From: Candidatus Tectimicrobiota bacterium
GTDB taxonomy: Bacteria; UBA8248
Assembly (NCBI GenBank): GCA_016184445.1
Contig: JACPCT010000076.1
Coordinates: 1 to 5,449 of the forward strand
Reading direction: 5' to 3'
Length of the DNA: 5,449 nt
A model generated the notes under the pieces. The model worked only from the letters and a program-made list of their open reading frames with translations, was not told where the DNA came from and did no database searches. Positions 5,423 to 5,449 of the stretch are shown piece after piece (positions within the stretch are counted from its first letter, which is position 1; each line of letters opens with the position of its first letter). The position numbers were made by a program, and so were the translations under genes.

Positions 5423-5449
5423 TCAGGCCGGGGGCAGGATGAGGCGGGG
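5423..5449 (-). CDS. Possible last codons of an upstream minus-strand gene
   Basis: Reading from the right edge on the minus strand, eight codons (PRLILPPA) precede a TGA at 5425-5423. This could be the C-terminus of a gene ending about 150 bases upstream of the protease. With so few codons it may equally be chance; no function can be given. Confidence 0.2.
   Translation of the reverse strand, partial: PRLILPPA

Overview
The window comes from a high-GC, Gram-negative-type bacterium with a periplasm, shown by a multihaem cytochrome c nitrite reductase, a periplasmic HtrA protease and Lgt. GC-rich third codon positions dominate all genes. I cannot place the lineage firmly. The nrfH-nrfA order and the NrfA sequence style fit a deltaproteobacterium-like or related environmental lineage, but that is a guess.

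Layout: (1) Bases 2-565, plus strand, hold the 3' two thirds of a PhnE-type phosphonate/phosphite ABC transporter permease. (2) Bases 566-1019 form a convergent intergenic region without a convincing gene. It carries two degenerate copies of a GC-rich hairpin repeat and several smaller inverted repeats, and is less GC-rich towards lgt. (3) Bases 1020-5272, minus strand, hold four genes read from right to left: a DegP/HtrA serine protease, then nrfH (tetrahaem quinol dehydrogenase), nrfA (pentahaem nitrite reductase) and lgt (prolipoprotein diacylglyceryl transferase). nrfA and lgt overlap. (4) Bases 5273-5449 are the upstream region of the protease, possibly with the last codons of another minus-strand gene.

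Function: NrfH takes electrons from the quinol pool in the cytoplasmic membrane and passes them to NrfA, which reduces nitrite to ammonium on the periplasmic side (respiratory ammonification/DNRA). HtrA and Lgt are envelope housekeeping proteins, for protein quality control and lipoprotein modification. Their placement beside nrfHA suggests an envelope-themed gene cluster, not a dedicated pathway.

The two observations most worth checking are at nrfA and lgt. The conserved Lgt N-terminus is encoded inside the nrfA 3' end, in a frame with no usable start codon. The only well-placed ATG is one base out of frame, and the only in-frame ATG lies after the conserved Tyr. Separately, the first (catalytic) haem motif of NrfA is CxxCH where most family members have CxxCK. 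I see no convincing previously undescribed system here. The window is mostly a recognisable respiratory and envelope locus.
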